Of a stretch of DNA of 64,000 nucleotides, positions 33,713 to 42,708 are shown one piece after another. The position numbers and the translations under genes are program-made. Location: assembly GCF_018687695.1 (NCBI RefSeq), contig NZ_CP061303.1, positions 1,116,001-1,180,000 on the forward strand, in the 5' to 3' direction. Under the pieces are notes generated by a model, which ran no database searches, had not been told where the DNA came from, and saw only the letters and a list, made by a program, of their open reading frames with translations. How positions within the stretch are numbered: the stretch's first letter is position 1; each line of letters opens with the position of its first letter. Source of the DNA: Polynucleobacter sp. MG-6-Vaara-E2. Lineage in GTDB: Bacteria > Pseudomonadota > Gammaproteobacteria > Burkholderiales > Burkholderiaceae.

Positions 33713-35581
33713 TTATTTAATCTCTTCTTTCCACCAGTTTTGCATGATCCAAGGCTCGGCCTGGTAATACAGCGGTGGCTCTGGATAACGCATTTCTTTA
33801 CGGAAGGCAACGCGGTGTGTTGGGTTGTACCACTGTGGGATGACGTAATAGCTATTCCACAGCACCCGATCTAGCGCTCTGCAAGCAGCGCGTAATTCTT
33901 CGCGATTTTGCGCTTTGGTAATCTCTTCGATTAATACGTCAACCACTGGTGACTGAATGCCAATAATATTATCTGACCCTTTTGCTTTTGCAGCCTGACT
34001 ACCAAAACGATCCCACAATTCATTGCCAGGATTTTGTGAATCTGGAAAACGGGTGGTAGTCATATCAAAGTCATATTCATCCATACGCTTTTGATACAAA
34101 GCAAAGTCACTAGTGCGAATATCCAATTGAATACCCAACTTTTCCAAGTTACGACCGTAAGCGGATAGCACTCTCAAGAAAAATCCGCCGTTCTCCACCA
34201 TCTCAATCCGAAATGGCTCGCCCTTTTCATTGCGCAAGGCGCCGTCACGATACTGCCAGCCTGCATGCATTAGTAATTCACGAGCGAGACGTAAATTTTG
34301 ACGGAGGCTACCTGGCAACTTGGTTGAAGGCGGTGCAGGCATTGGGCCAAAAACTGCATCAGGAACCCATTGTGGATATTTGGCTTTTAGTGGCCTGAGC
34401 AATTTCAATTCTGCTTCAGTCGGTTTACGCGGGCCATCGAAGTTAGCACTTAGATCGCTATTCGTAAAGTAACTATTGATCCGCCCATACTGATCAAAAA
34501 AGATTTGGCGATTGAGCCACTCAAAATCGAGAGCCAATCCGAGGGCTTGACGAACGCGTGGATCTTGCAATGTAGGCTTGCGCACATTCATGGCAAAGCC
34601 TTGCATACCAGCACCGTTGTGATTGATAAAGGCTTTCTTCAAGAGAGTGCCGTTATCAAATTTAGAGCCCACATATCCTTTGGCCCAAATCTTAGCGCGG
34701 TACTCCACTAAGGCATCAAACTCGCCCGCTTTAAATGCCTCTAACCGAACTGCGTCATCACTATAGAGTTTGTACAACACCCGATCAAAGTTATAAAAAC
34801 CAACTCGCACATTCAATGGCTTACTCAGTTGATCCGCCCAATACTGTGGATTTCTCCTGTATGTGATCGATTTACCAGCTTTGAAGGACTCAATCAGATA
34901 AGGACCGCTACCTATAGGTGTTTCAAAGGCAATCTTGTCAAAGGCAATCATGGTGCCGTCAGGGCGCTTTCCCCAGTTTCGCGAAAAGATTGGTAAGGTT
35001 CCAACCATGATGGGTAACTCTGTATTGTTATTTGCAAAGTCAAAGCGAACTACTCGATCAGAAATCACAATAGCCTGCTTCACATCAGCAAAGGTGGTTT
35101 TGTAGCGGGGATGAGCAAGACCACTCATTAAGGTATCAAAACTATGTTTTACATCGGCTGCCAATACTGGGGTGCCATCAGAAAATTTTGCTTCTGGACG
35201 AATGTGAAATGTGACTGACTTACGATCTTTAGCGACTTCGATATCGTCAGCAAGTAATCCGTAAATACTTGACACTTCATCCGCACTTCCCTCGGCGAGG
35301 GATTCAAACATGAGGTCAATGCCGGGAGCAGTGACGCCGCGCAATGTGTAAGGATTGAACTTATCAAAACTGGTTCTTTGGCCCGGATTTGGCAAGGTCA
35401 ACGTTCCGCCCCGCGGAGCATTGGGATTGACGTAGTCAAAATGGGTAAACCCATCGGCGTACTTTGGCTTACCGTATTGGGCAATCCCTTGTGCCGCCTG
35501 TGCATTATTGCTACTAGCACCCAATAGCAGGGCTAGTAGCAAGAAATAGGCAGTTTGGCGAAAAAGGGTTTGGTTTGACAT
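33713..35581 (-). CDS. yejA: YejA-type extracellular peptide-binding protein
   Basis: Periplasmic solute-binding protein of 622 residues, family 5 (DppA/OppA-like). The start at 35581 gives MSNQTLFRQTAYFLLLALLLGASS and a signal peptide ending near NNAQA; the frame reaches TTG at 35605 without a better signal. Seen are YGKPKYADGFTHFDYVNPNAPRGG, typical of YejA, and LADDIEVAKDRKSVTFHIRPEAKFSDGTPV. It delivers peptides or peptide-like compounds to YejBEF. It is divergent from fabI; the 50 bases between hold both promoters. Confidence 0.94.
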   Translation of the reverse strand: MSNQTLFRQTAYFLLLALLLGASSNNAQAAQGIAQYGKPKYADGFTHFDYVNPNAPRGGTLTLPNPGQRTSFDKFNPYTLRGVTAPGIDLMFESLAEGSADEVSSIYGLLADDIEVAKDRKSVTFHIRPEAKFSDGTPVLAADVKHSFDTLMSGLAHPRYKTTFADVKQAIVISDRVVRFDFANNNTELPIMVGTLPIFSRNWGKRPDGTMIAFDKIAFETPIGSGPYLIESFKAGKSITYRRNPQYWADQLSKPLNVRVGFYNFDRVLYKLYSDDAVRLEAFKAGEFDALVEYRAKIWAKGYVGSKFDNGTLLKKAFINHNGAGMQGFAMNVRKPTLQDPRVRQALGLALDFEWLNRQIFFDQYGRINSYFTNSDLSANFDGPRKPTEAELKLLRPLKAKYPQWVPDAVFGPMPAPPSTKLPGSLRQNLRLARELLMHAGWQYRDGALRNEKGEPFRIEMVENGGFFLRVLSAYGRNLEKLGIQLDIRTSDFALYQKRMDEYDFDMTTTRFPDSQNPGNELWDRFGSQAAKAKGSDNIIGIQSPVVDVLIEEITKAQNREELRAACRALDRVLWNSYYVIPQWYNPTHRVAFRKEMRYPEPPLYYQAEPWIMQNWWKEEIK

Positions 35582-35631
35582 ATATGCAACAATTGTAGAT
35601 AGCAAATCATATTTGAAGCAAAGGACACAAC

Positions 35632-36417
35632 ATGGGCTTTCTCTCCGGCAAAAAAATCCTCATTACCGGCCTCCTCTCCAACCGCTCTATCGCCTATGGC
35701 ATTGCCAAGGCCTGCCACCGCGAGGGCGCTGAACTAGCGTTTACCTATGTTGGAGAGCGCTTTAAGGACCGGATTGTTGATTTTGCAAAAGAATTTAATA
35801 CCGAACTCATTTTTGACTGCGATGTTGGTAGCGATGAACAGATTTCTGCCCTCTTTAAGGACCTTGCAAAATCCTGGCCTCAGTTTGACGGTTTTGTTCA
35901 CGCCATTGGCTTTGCTCCACGCGAAGCGATTGCAGGCGACTTTTTAGAGGGGCTCTCACGCGAAGGCTTCAAGATTGCCCATGATATCTCTGCATATAGC
36001 TTCCCAGCCATGGCAAAAGAAGCATTGCCAATGTTGCGTGATAAGTCCTCATTACTCACATTGACCTACTTAGGCTCAATGAAGAATGTTCCAAACTACA
36101 ACACCATGGGTTTGGCCAAAGCTTCGCTTGAAGCATCAGTGCGCTACCTCGCCGGCTCTGTTGGCCCTAAAGGCATTCGTGCGAACGGCATATCTGCAGG
36201 CCCGATCAAAACGCTAGCTGCCTCAGGCATCAAAGGCTTTGGCAAGATTTTGGAAGCGGTTGAACAAACCGCCCCATTGCGTCGCAACGTCACGATCGAT
36301 GATGTAGGCAATACTGCTGCATTCTTGCTTTCTGATTTGGCAAATGGCATCACAGCAGAAATCATCTATGTAGATAACGGTTTTAGCCAAGTTGTTGGCG
36401 GAATGGAAGATGCTTGA
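35632..36417 (+). CDS. fabI: NADH-dependent enoyl-ACP reductase FabI
   Basis: Last reductive step of fatty-acid elongation, 261 residues. GLLSNRSIAYGIAKA is the nucleotide-binding loop; the catalytic pair Tyr156 and Lys163 lies in the Y-x6-K motif after LTYLGSM, as in E. coli FabI. It is expected to be the triclosan-sensitive type. AAGGA is placed 8 bases before ATG. The following chromate-transporter gene begins within the fabI stop codon. Confidence 0.97.
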   Translation: MGFLSGKKILITGLLSNRSIAYGIAKACHREGAELAFTYVGERFKDRIVDFAKEFNTELIFDCDVGSDEQISALFKDLAKSWPQFDGFVHAIGFAPREAIAGDFLEGLSREGFKIAHDISAYSFPAMAKEALPMLRDKSSLLTLTYLGSMKNVPNYNTMGLAKASLEASVRYLAGSVGPKGIRANGISAGPIKTLAASGIKGFGKILEAVEQTAPLRRNVTIDDVGNTAAFLLSDLANGITAEIIYVDNGFSQVVGGMEDA

Positions 36418-37751
36418 GCGAACCCTCAGCAATCAGCCTGCGCGAGGCTCTCAAATTTTGGACAAAGCTAGGTTTTATTAGCTTTGGAGGGCCTGCAGGA
36501 CAAATCGCTGTATTGCATCAAGAGTTGGTTGAGAAGCGTCGCTGGATTTCTGAACGGCGCTTTTTACATGCGCTCAACTATTGCATGGTACTGCCCGGGC
36601 CTGAAGCTCAGCAGTTAGTAACTTACATTGGCTGGTTAATGCATCGTAGTTGGGGTGGCATTCTCGCTGGCGCACTATTTGTTCTACCTTCTTTATTTAT
36701 CCTCATTGGTTTATCTTGGGTGTATCTCACCTATGGGCAAGTGCCATGGATTGCCGCCATTTTCTTTGGCATCAAACCTGCAATCACTGCAATCGTCTTA
36801 CATGCTGCAGTACGCATAGGTAAACGCACCATTCACAATCCTGCACTCAAGTGGATTGCAGTTGGATCATTCTTAGCCATCTTTATTCTCAATGTCTCTT
36901 TTCCGATCATTGTTCTCATTACTGCCGCCATCGGCTACTGGGGCGGCAAACGTTATCCAGAATATTTTGCGCAAAGTGGTCATGGTAATCAAGACCTCAA
37001 GAGCTATGGCAGCGCCATCATTGATGACAATACTCCTACTCCAGCGCATGCCCAATTTCGTTTGCAAAAAACGGTGCTTCACAGCGTTACTGCCTTTGCC
37101 TGCTGGTTACTTCCGCTCGCAATGCTGATTGCCTACTTTGGTTGGAAAACGCTGTATCCAAATATTGCTTGGTTCTTTACTAAAGCCGCCTTCCTTACTT
37201 TTGGCGGCGCATACGCAGTGTTGCCTTATGTATACCAAGGGGCAGTAGATCAGTTCCATTGGTTGAGCGCCAATCAAATGATTGACGGCTTAGCTCTGGG
37301 AGAGACTACTCCTGGACCACTCATCATGGTGGTGGCATTTGTTGGTTATCTTGCAGGGCATATTCAACACCTGATTGGTTACAGCAGCCCGTTTTGGTTT
37401 GGCGTATTGGGCGCAGTAGTGGCCACCTGGTTCACCTTCTTGCCATCTTTCTTTTTCATTCTCGTTGGCGGTCCTCTGGTGGAATCGACCCACGGCAAAA
37501 TTGGATTTACTGCACCACTCACTGCCATAACTGCGGCAGTCGTTGGGGTGATTGTTAACCTAGGTCTATTTTTTGCGTATCACGTCTTCTTGCCCCATGG
37601 CTTGGGTGGGTCAATTTCTTGGATATCCATCTTCATTTGCGGATTAGCAGGTTTAGCCTTGTTTAAATTCCAAAAAGGGGTAATGCTCGTCATTGCCAGC
37701 TCCGCACTGACGGGGCTGCTGAGCTACTTTGCCTCGATTTTGATCGGCTAG
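36414..37751 (+). CDS. chrA: ChrA family chromate-efflux-type transporter
   Basis: Membrane protein of 445 residues made of two homologous halves. The first has FWTKLGFISFGGPAGQIAVLHQELVEKRRW and LNYCMVLPGPEAQQL; the second has FFTKAAFLTFGGAYAVLPYV and MIDGLALGETTPGPLI. Both repeats carry the FGGP/FGGA and PGP motifs of the CHR family, which exports chromate or other oxyanions. The start is a TTG that overlaps the fabI stop (TTGA), so translation is coupled to fabI. Whether the true substrate is chromate is unproven. Confidence 0.92.
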   Translation: MSEPSAISLREALKFWTKLGFISFGGPAGQIAVLHQELVEKRRWISERRFLHALNYCMVLPGPEAQQLVTYIGWLMHRSWGGILAGALFVLPSLFILIGLSWVYLTYGQVPWIAAIFFGIKPAITAIVLHAAVRIGKRTIHNPALKWIAVGSFLAIFILNVSFPIIVLITAAIGYWGGKRYPEYFAQSGHGNQDLKSYGSAIIDDNTPTPAHAQFRLQKTVLHSVTAFACWLLPLAMLIAYFGWKTLYPNIAWFFTKAAFLTFGGAYAVLPYVYQGAVDQFHWLSANQMIDGLALGETTPGPLIMVVAFVGYLAGHIQHLIGYSSPFWFGVLGAVVATWFTFLPSFFFILVGGPLVESTHGKIGFTAPLTAITAAVVGVIVNLGLFFAYHVFLPHGLGGSISWISIFICGLAGLALFKFQKGVMLVIASSALTGLLSYFASILIG

Positions 37752-37782
37752 GATTTTTCCCAAGATTGGCATAATGGAAGTT

Positions 37783-38658
37783 ATGCGAATCGAACCTCAA
37801 ACCATCACCCATCTCCAAGAGTGGCTCGGTAAAACCGAAATACTCACTGACACTGTTACGGCTGCGCCAGTGCGCGCCCTCTCGGCAACACTTGATAGAC
37901 CCGATCCCGAGCCAAGCAAAGGCACCTTCTTGCCTGAACTTTGGCACTGGCTATATTTTTTGCCACATGCACGTCAATCTGAAATTGGGTCCGATGGCCA
38001 TCCTAAACGTGGTGGCTTTTTACCGCCTGTACCACTACCCCGCCGCATGTGGGCTGGTAGCCGGGTGCAATGGTTAGAACCTTTAAGTGTTGGCGATGAA
38101 ATCAAACGCGTTTCTAAAATTGAATCGGTAACCCATAAGTCTGGACGCACCGGTGATTTGATTTTTGTTTTGGTCAAACACGAAATCTCCAATCAAGAAG
38201 GTTTGGCCATTATTGAGGAGCACGACATCGTCTATCGCGATGCACCGGGTCCTGATGACAAACCTGTAGCACCTACTCCCGCCCCAACAGATGCTAAGTG
38301 GAGCAAAACTATCACGCCTGATGATGTATTTTTATTTCGTTACTCTGCATTGACCTTCAATGGTCATCGCATTCATTACGACCGCAAGTACGTGACTGAG
38401 GTGGAAGGCTACCCAGGTCTGATTGTGCATGGCCCCTTGATTGCTACACTTTTAGTAGATCTAGTGCGACAGAGCATTCCAGGGTGCAAGCTGAAGAGCT
38501 TTGAGTTCCGGGCTATTCGCCCTACTTTTGATATCAATATTTTTAAAGTTAGTGCTAAGCCAGATTTAGAAAAAGATCCATCTGGAAAAACGATTGCGAT
38601 CTGGGCGCAAGACCACGAAGGCTGGCTCACGATGCAAGCAAGCGCAGTGCTGGCGTAA
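37783..38658 (+). CDS. MaoC/FAS1-like hydratase (mesaconyl- or itaconyl-CoA hydratase-like)
   Basis: Hot-dog-fold protein of 291 residues from the ATG at 37783; an ATG three codons earlier (37774) has no ribosome site. The N-terminal FAS1-type dehydratase domain contains LPEVWHW-like LPELWHWLYFLP and GGFLPPVPLPRRMWAGS; the C-terminal MaoC domain contains FLFRYSALTFNGHRIHYDRKY with the catalytic His, and YPGLIVHGPLIATLL. This architecture is found in mesaconyl-C4-CoA and itaconyl-CoA hydratases. It leads an operon with MmgE/PrpD, CitE-like and Bug genes, which fits a C5-dicarboxylate pathway. Confidence 0.87.
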   Translation: MRIEPQTITHLQEWLGKTEILTDTVTAAPVRALSATLDRPDPEPSKGTFLPELWHWLYFLPHARQSEIGSDGHPKRGGFLPPVPLPRRMWAGSRVQWLEPLSVGDEIKRVSKIESVTHKSGRTGDLIFVLVKHEISNQEGLAIIEEHDIVYRDAPGPDDKPVAPTPAPTDAKWSKTITPDDVFLFRYSALTFNGHRIHYDRKYVTEVEGYPGLIVHGPLIATLLVDLVRQSIPGCKLKSFEFRAIRPTFDINIFKVSAKPDLEKDPSGKTIAIWAQDHEGWLTMQASAVLA

Positions 38659-38695
38659 TTCAATTGATAATTAAAAGACTAGAGACATCATCCTA

Positions 38696-40078
38696 ATGAG
38701 TACAGAACACTTATCTCGCGAGCTTGCAAGCTTTGCCGCCAATCTCAAGATTAGCGATATTCCAAGTGATGTCATTAGTCGTGCAGAAGATTTATTGGTC
38801 GATTGGTTTGGATCTGCAATCGCAGGCAAAGGCTCACGACCTGTCGAAACCATTACCCAGTTTGCCCAAAATATGGGAGGTTTTGATGCTACTCACACCG
38901 GACCTTCTGAAATCCTCATCTCCCGAAAAACTTCTAGTCCTTTTTTAGCAGCAATGGCTAATGCCGCTGCTTCACATGTTGCAGAACAAGATGACGTTCA
39001 CAACGGCTCAGTCTTTCATCCGGCAACAGTTGTTTTTCCTCCCGCCTTAGCCTGTGCTCAAGCAATTGGAGCCTCAGGCGAAGAGATGTTAGTTGCAGCA
39101 GTAGCGGGCTATGAAGTCGGTATACGGGTTGGCGAATTTTTAGGGCGTTCGCACTATAAAGTCTTTCATACAACCGGCACTGCAGGAACGATTGCCGCTG
39201 CCGCTACTGTAGGTCGCTTACTTAAACTCAATCCTGCACAAATGTTGCACGCCTTTGGTTCAGCGGGCACACAGTCAGCAGGTCTCTGGGAGTTTTTACG
39301 CGATGCCGCTGATTCCAAGCAGCTACACACTGCGCATGCAGCCTCTACTGGCTTGATGTCAGCATACATCGCCCAAGCAGGCTTCACTGGGGCGCAACAT
39401 ATTCTGGAAGGCAAGCAAGGGCTAGCAGCAGGCATGTCTAGTGATGCAGATCCCAGCAAGCTAGTCGATCGTCTTGGTACTCGTTGGACTTTGGCAGAAA
39501 CCAGTTTTAAATATCACGCTTCTTGCCGTCATACTCATCCTGCTGCTGACGCCCTATTACAAGTGATGCTTGCGAATAAACTCAAGCCTAGTGATATCGC
39601 TAAAGTAGAAACTTTGGTACATCAAGGTGCAATTGATGTTTTAGGGCCAGTTACTGATCCGATAACTGTCCATCAATCAAAGTTCTCCATGGGCACTGTA
39701 CTAGCGCTCATTGCTCATTACCAATTTGCTGGCTTACAAGAATTCGATGAACATTTCCATGATGATGCGATTTGTTTATTTAGAGATCGCGTGACTATGA
39801 CCCTCGATCCTGAGGTGGATGGCGCTTATCCACAACGTTGGATTGGTAAAGTTAAAGTTCATCTTAATAATGGCCAGGTATTAGATGGTCGCGTCGATGA
39901 GCCTAAAGGCGATCCAGGCAATACTCTATCCCGCGCAGAAATTACCGATAAAGCCATGCGTTTGGCTGCTTTTAGCGGCGGCGCTAGCCCAGCAGAAATG
40001 AGTCAAGCTATAGACCGTTTGTGGAATATTCGTAAACAAGCCAAGGTAGGCTCCTTACTGTCTAGCAATTTAATCTAA
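38696..40078 (+). CDS. MmgE/PrpD family protein
   Basis: Protein of 460 residues, normal for the family that includes 2-methylcitrate dehydratase and cis-aconitate decarboxylase. Seen are VDWFGSAIAGKGSRP, HVAEQDDVHNGSVFHPATVV (the conserved D-HP active-site region), VGRLLKLNPAQMLHAFGSAGTQSAGLWEF and FKYHASCRHTHPAADALL. It may dehydrate, decarboxylate or isomerise a tricarboxylate. It lies 37 bases after the MaoC-like gene and 8 bases before the CitE-like gene, so they are probably one operon. Confidence 0.92.
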   Translation: MSTEHLSRELASFAANLKISDIPSDVISRAEDLLVDWFGSAIAGKGSRPVETITQFAQNMGGFDATHTGPSEILISRKTSSPFLAAMANAAASHVAEQDDVHNGSVFHPATVVFPPALACAQAIGASGEEMLVAAVAGYEVGIRVGEFLGRSHYKVFHTTGTAGTIAAAATVGRLLKLNPAQMLHAFGSAGTQSAGLWEFLRDAADSKQLHTAHAASTGLMSAYIAQAGFTGAQHILEGKQGLAAGMSSDADPSKLVDRLGTRWTLAETSFKYHASCRHTHPAADALLQVMLANKLKPSDIAKVETLVHQGAIDVLGPVTDPITVHQSKFSMGTVLALIAHYQFAGLQEFDEHFHDDAICLFRDRVTMTLDPEVDGAYPQRWIGKVKVHLNNGQVLDGRVDEPKGDPGNTLSRAEITDKAMRLAAFSGGASPAEMSQAIDRLWNIRKQAKVGSLLSSNLI

Positions 40079-40086
40079 GCACACTC

Positions 40087-40932
40087 ATGAATCCACTTGA
40101 TACTCCTCTAGGCTTTAGTTCTAACTTTTTATTTGTGCCTGGTACTCGTCCTGAGCGTTTTGTCAAAGCACTTGATAGTGGCGCTGATGGTGTTGTGCTC
40201 GACTTAGAGGATGCTGTTGCAGAAGAAGATAAAGAGGCCGCTCGCAATGCCATTCGGACTGCGTGGCCCCAGTTCTCCGCAGAGCAAAGGAAACGTTTAG
40301 TCATTCGAATCAATTCTCCAGGCAGCAAGTTTTACTCTGCGGATTTATTACTTGCTCAAGAATTACATGTGGAATGCTTGCTGATTCCTAAAAGCGAATC
40401 CCTTGATCAAATCAATGGCGCCGCCTTGGGTCTCCCCCAGGTCGCAATCATTCCAATGATTGAGACCGCGATTGGTTTAGATCGTCTGCGCGAAATCGCC
40501 AATGCAAATCAGGTGCTTCGCTTGGCACTAGGCAATCTTGATCTCCAAGCAGATCTAGGAATGATTTGTGATTCTCAAGAGACTGAGCTACAAACGGCGC
40601 GTTATCAAATAGTTTTGGCCTCCCGTTTAGCCCGAATTGCCCCTCCTATTGATGGGGTTACACCTTCAACTGACGATATCCCTCGCATCACTGATGATGC
40701 CAAACGCTCCAAGCGCATGGGGTTTGGGGCAAAGCTTTGCATCCATCCCAAGCAAGTGACTATTGTTAAAAATGCATTCATGCCCACCGAAGATGAAATC
40801 GAATGGGCCAAAAGAGTGATTGCGGCTGATCTTGCATCAAAAGGGGGCGCAGTCAAACTCGATGGGAAGATGATTGATCGACCGGTTGTCCTGCTGGCCC
40901 AAAGAACAGTCGCAATTGCTGGTAAACACTAA
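40087..40932 (+). CDS. HpcH/HpaI aldolase family CoA ester lyase (CitE-like)
   Basis: TIM-barrel lyase of 281 residues. SNFLFVPGTRPERFVKAL, DGVVLDLEDAVAEEDKEAAR (metal and substrate binding), RINSPGSKFY, IPMIETAIGL and MGFGAKLCIHPKQV are the hallmarks of CitE, malyl-CoA, mesaconyl/methylmalyl-CoA and citramalyl-CoA lyases. In context with the MaoC-like hydratase, citramalyl-CoA or methylmalyl-CoA cleavage to pyruvate plus acetyl-CoA or related products is the best guess. It is followed by a Bug receptor gene 98 bases later. Confidence 0.92.
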   Translation: MNPLDTPLGFSSNFLFVPGTRPERFVKALDSGADGVVLDLEDAVAEEDKEAARNAIRTAWPQFSAEQRKRLVIRINSPGSKFYSADLLLAQELHVECLLIPKSESLDQINGAALGLPQVAIIPMIETAIGLDRLREIANANQVLRLALGNLDLQADLGMICDSQETELQTARYQIVLASRLARIAPPIDGVTPSTDDIPRITDDAKRSKRMGFGAKLCIHPKQVTIVKNAFMPTEDEIEWAKRVIAADLASKGGAVKLDGKMIDRPVVLLAQRTVAIAGKH

Positions 40933-41030
40933 TCCCCAGTGAGGCTCATTTTTATCAAAAAACTGGCAAAATGAATTCGAGTAACTCTTTACTCAACAGA
41001 TTTTGATAACAACTACTACTGAGACTCATT

Positions 41031-42020
41031 ATGAAATTACGTAAATCGCTTTTCACAGGATTCTGCGCCATCGCTGCCACGGCAATATTTACTGGCAATG
41101 CATTCGCTGCAGATGTCTACCCAAATAAACCGGTTACGCTCGTTGTACCCTTCGCTGCTGGTGGCCCAACTGACGCAGTTGCGCGACTCATTGCAGTACC
41201 CATGGGTAAAGAATTAGGTCAGACGGTGATTGTTGAAAATACCGTTGGCGCTGGTGGCACTATTGCTGCTACTCGCGTTGCGCGCTCTGCTCCTGATGGT
41301 TACATGATCTTCATTCACCACATGGGTATGGCTACCGCACCAGCCCTGTATAAAAAATTGAACTTTGATCCTATGAAGGATTTTGAGTACATCGGTCAAG
41401 TGGTTGATGTACCAATGGTTCTTCTGGGTCGCAAAAACTTCCCGCCAAATAACTTTAAAGAGTTAGAGGCTTATATCAAGGCCAATAAAGATAAAGTTAC
41501 TTTGGCAAATGCTGGTCCTGGTGCGGTATCTCAGTTGTGCGGCTTATTGTTCATGTCCCGCGAGGGTGTTGAGTTAACCACCGTCCCTTACAAGGGAACT
41601 GGTCCAGCATTAACCGATTTACTTGGTGGGCAGGTAGATCTACTTTGCGATCAAACTACACAGACTGTTCCTTATATTAAGGATGGTTTAGTAAAGGCCT
41701 ATGGCGTTACCACACCTAAACGCCTGCCAGCATTACCAAATATTCCTACTCTTGATGAGCAAGGCTTAAAAGGTTTTGATGTGAAAGTTTGGCACGGCAT
41801 GTATGTTTCTAAAGGCACACCGCCAGCCATCGTTAACAAAATCAATAAGGCCTTGAACGTTGCCTTGAACGATCCTGAAGTGAAGGCGCGCTTAGCAGAG
41901 TCCAACATTGAGATCGTTCCTCCAGCCAAGAGGACTCCGAATGGCTTAAAAGACCATCTGGATGCCGAAATCAATAAGTGGGGCCCAGTGATTCGTAAGG
42001 CTGGAGCTTACGCAGACTAA
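41031..42020 (+). CDS. Bug family tripartite tricarboxylate transporter substrate-binding protein
   Basis: Periplasmic receptor of 329 residues with a signal peptide ending at about AFAAD (28). The family blocks YPNKPVTLVVPFAAGGPTDAVAR, VENTVGAGG, TVPYKGTGPALTDLLGG and NIPTLDEQG are all present. It closes the MaoC-MmgE-CitE operon and is followed by a strong terminator. Its ligand is probably the substrate of that pathway, a dicarboxylate or tricarboxylate. No permease gene is adjacent. Confidence 0.93.
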   Translation: MKLRKSLFTGFCAIAATAIFTGNAFAADVYPNKPVTLVVPFAAGGPTDAVARLIAVPMGKELGQTVIVENTVGAGGTIAATRVARSAPDGYMIFIHHMGMATAPALYKKLNFDPMKDFEYIGQVVDVPMVLLGRKNFPPNNFKELEAYIKANKDKVTLANAGPGAVSQLCGLLFMSREGVELTTVPYKGTGPALTDLLGGQVDLLCDQTTQTVPYIKDGLVKAYGVTTPKRLPALPNIPTLDEQGLKGFDVKVWHGMYVSKGTPPAIVNKINKALNVALNDPEVKARLAESNIEIVPPAKRTPNGLKDHLDAEINKWGPVIRKAGAYAD

Positions 42021-42036
42021 TTACCTACTCCTTAAT

Positions 42037-42070
42037 AAATAAAGCCAGCTTGAAGCTGGCTTTATTTTTT
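42037..42070. terminator. Strong bidirectional intrinsic terminator
   Basis: AAAGCCAGCT, TGA, AGCTGGCTTT is a perfect 10-bp stem, extended by A/T pairs on each side to about 14, followed by a T run on the plus strand and preceded by A-rich sequence. It ends the Bug operon from the left and could end the membrane-protein gene (stop at 42085) from the right. Confidence 0.85.
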
Positions 42071-42084
42071 ATATATCGCATGCC

Positions 42085-42708
42085 TTAACCTGGTCTGAAC
42101 AAATAGCCTGCGCGCGCTTTCTCCTTGCGCTTATGTAGGATGGCGCTACACAAACCGTAGATCGCCCAAATCGCCAAGAATGGATCCAATAGATAATCCC
42201 AAAGATTCATTGACTCATGCCAATGAACGCCCCAAGCAATAATGGCAAAGCCAATAATCCAAACGCCCTTAGACCAATTGGCAACTCCACAAATGACTGC
42301 AAAGATTAAAACAGCAATAAAGAATGCAATAGAGCCATAACCCCATCCATATGGATCAATCATGCTCAACCCTAGCGCAAAGGGGTAGAAGCCAAGAGCA
42401 ATCAAAGCAATACCGAACTTAAATGAAATCGGCGCACTTTTATTACCAGGCAGCAAAGAGCTCCATAACAATAGGGTTGACACGATACTCAGATCGCCTG
42501 TAACGCCACGAACATAAGCTGCTAATGGCAACTCAAGTGACATGCCCAAAGGCCAGAAAAAAAGATTGGCAAGAGCCAAGAGCAAAACGGCTTTTACCGC
42601 AAATGGAAATTCTTTCTGAGAGATTTTTTGCAAACCCCAAATGATGATCATGGCACTTGTGATGGCCATCTCAAGCAAAGCAATCGTCTGCAAAAATGAA
42701 TTCATCAT
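42085..42708 (-). CDS. Hypothetical multi-pass membrane protein
   Basis: A 207-residue protein with six to seven hydrophobic segments and a basic C-terminus (LHKRKEKARAGYLFRPG). I do not recognise the family. The loop WGVHWHESMNLWDYLLDPFLAIWA has two His and several Trp residues near the outer surface. The start overlaps the stop of the sialidase-like gene by 4 bases, so it is the third gene of a translationally coupled trio with the ArnT-like glycosyltransferase. A role in the same envelope or polysaccharide process is inferred. Confidence 0.75.
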   Translation of the reverse strand: MMNSFLQTIALLEMAITSAMIIIWGLQKISQKEFPFAVKAVLLLALANLFFWPLGMSLELPLAAYVRGVTGDLSIVSTLLLWSSLLPGNKSAPISFKFGIALIALGFYPFALGLSMIDPYGWGYGSIAFFIAVLIFAVICGVANWSKGVWIIGFAIIAWGVHWHESMNLWDYLLDPFLAIWAIYGLCSAILHKRKEKARAGYLFRPG

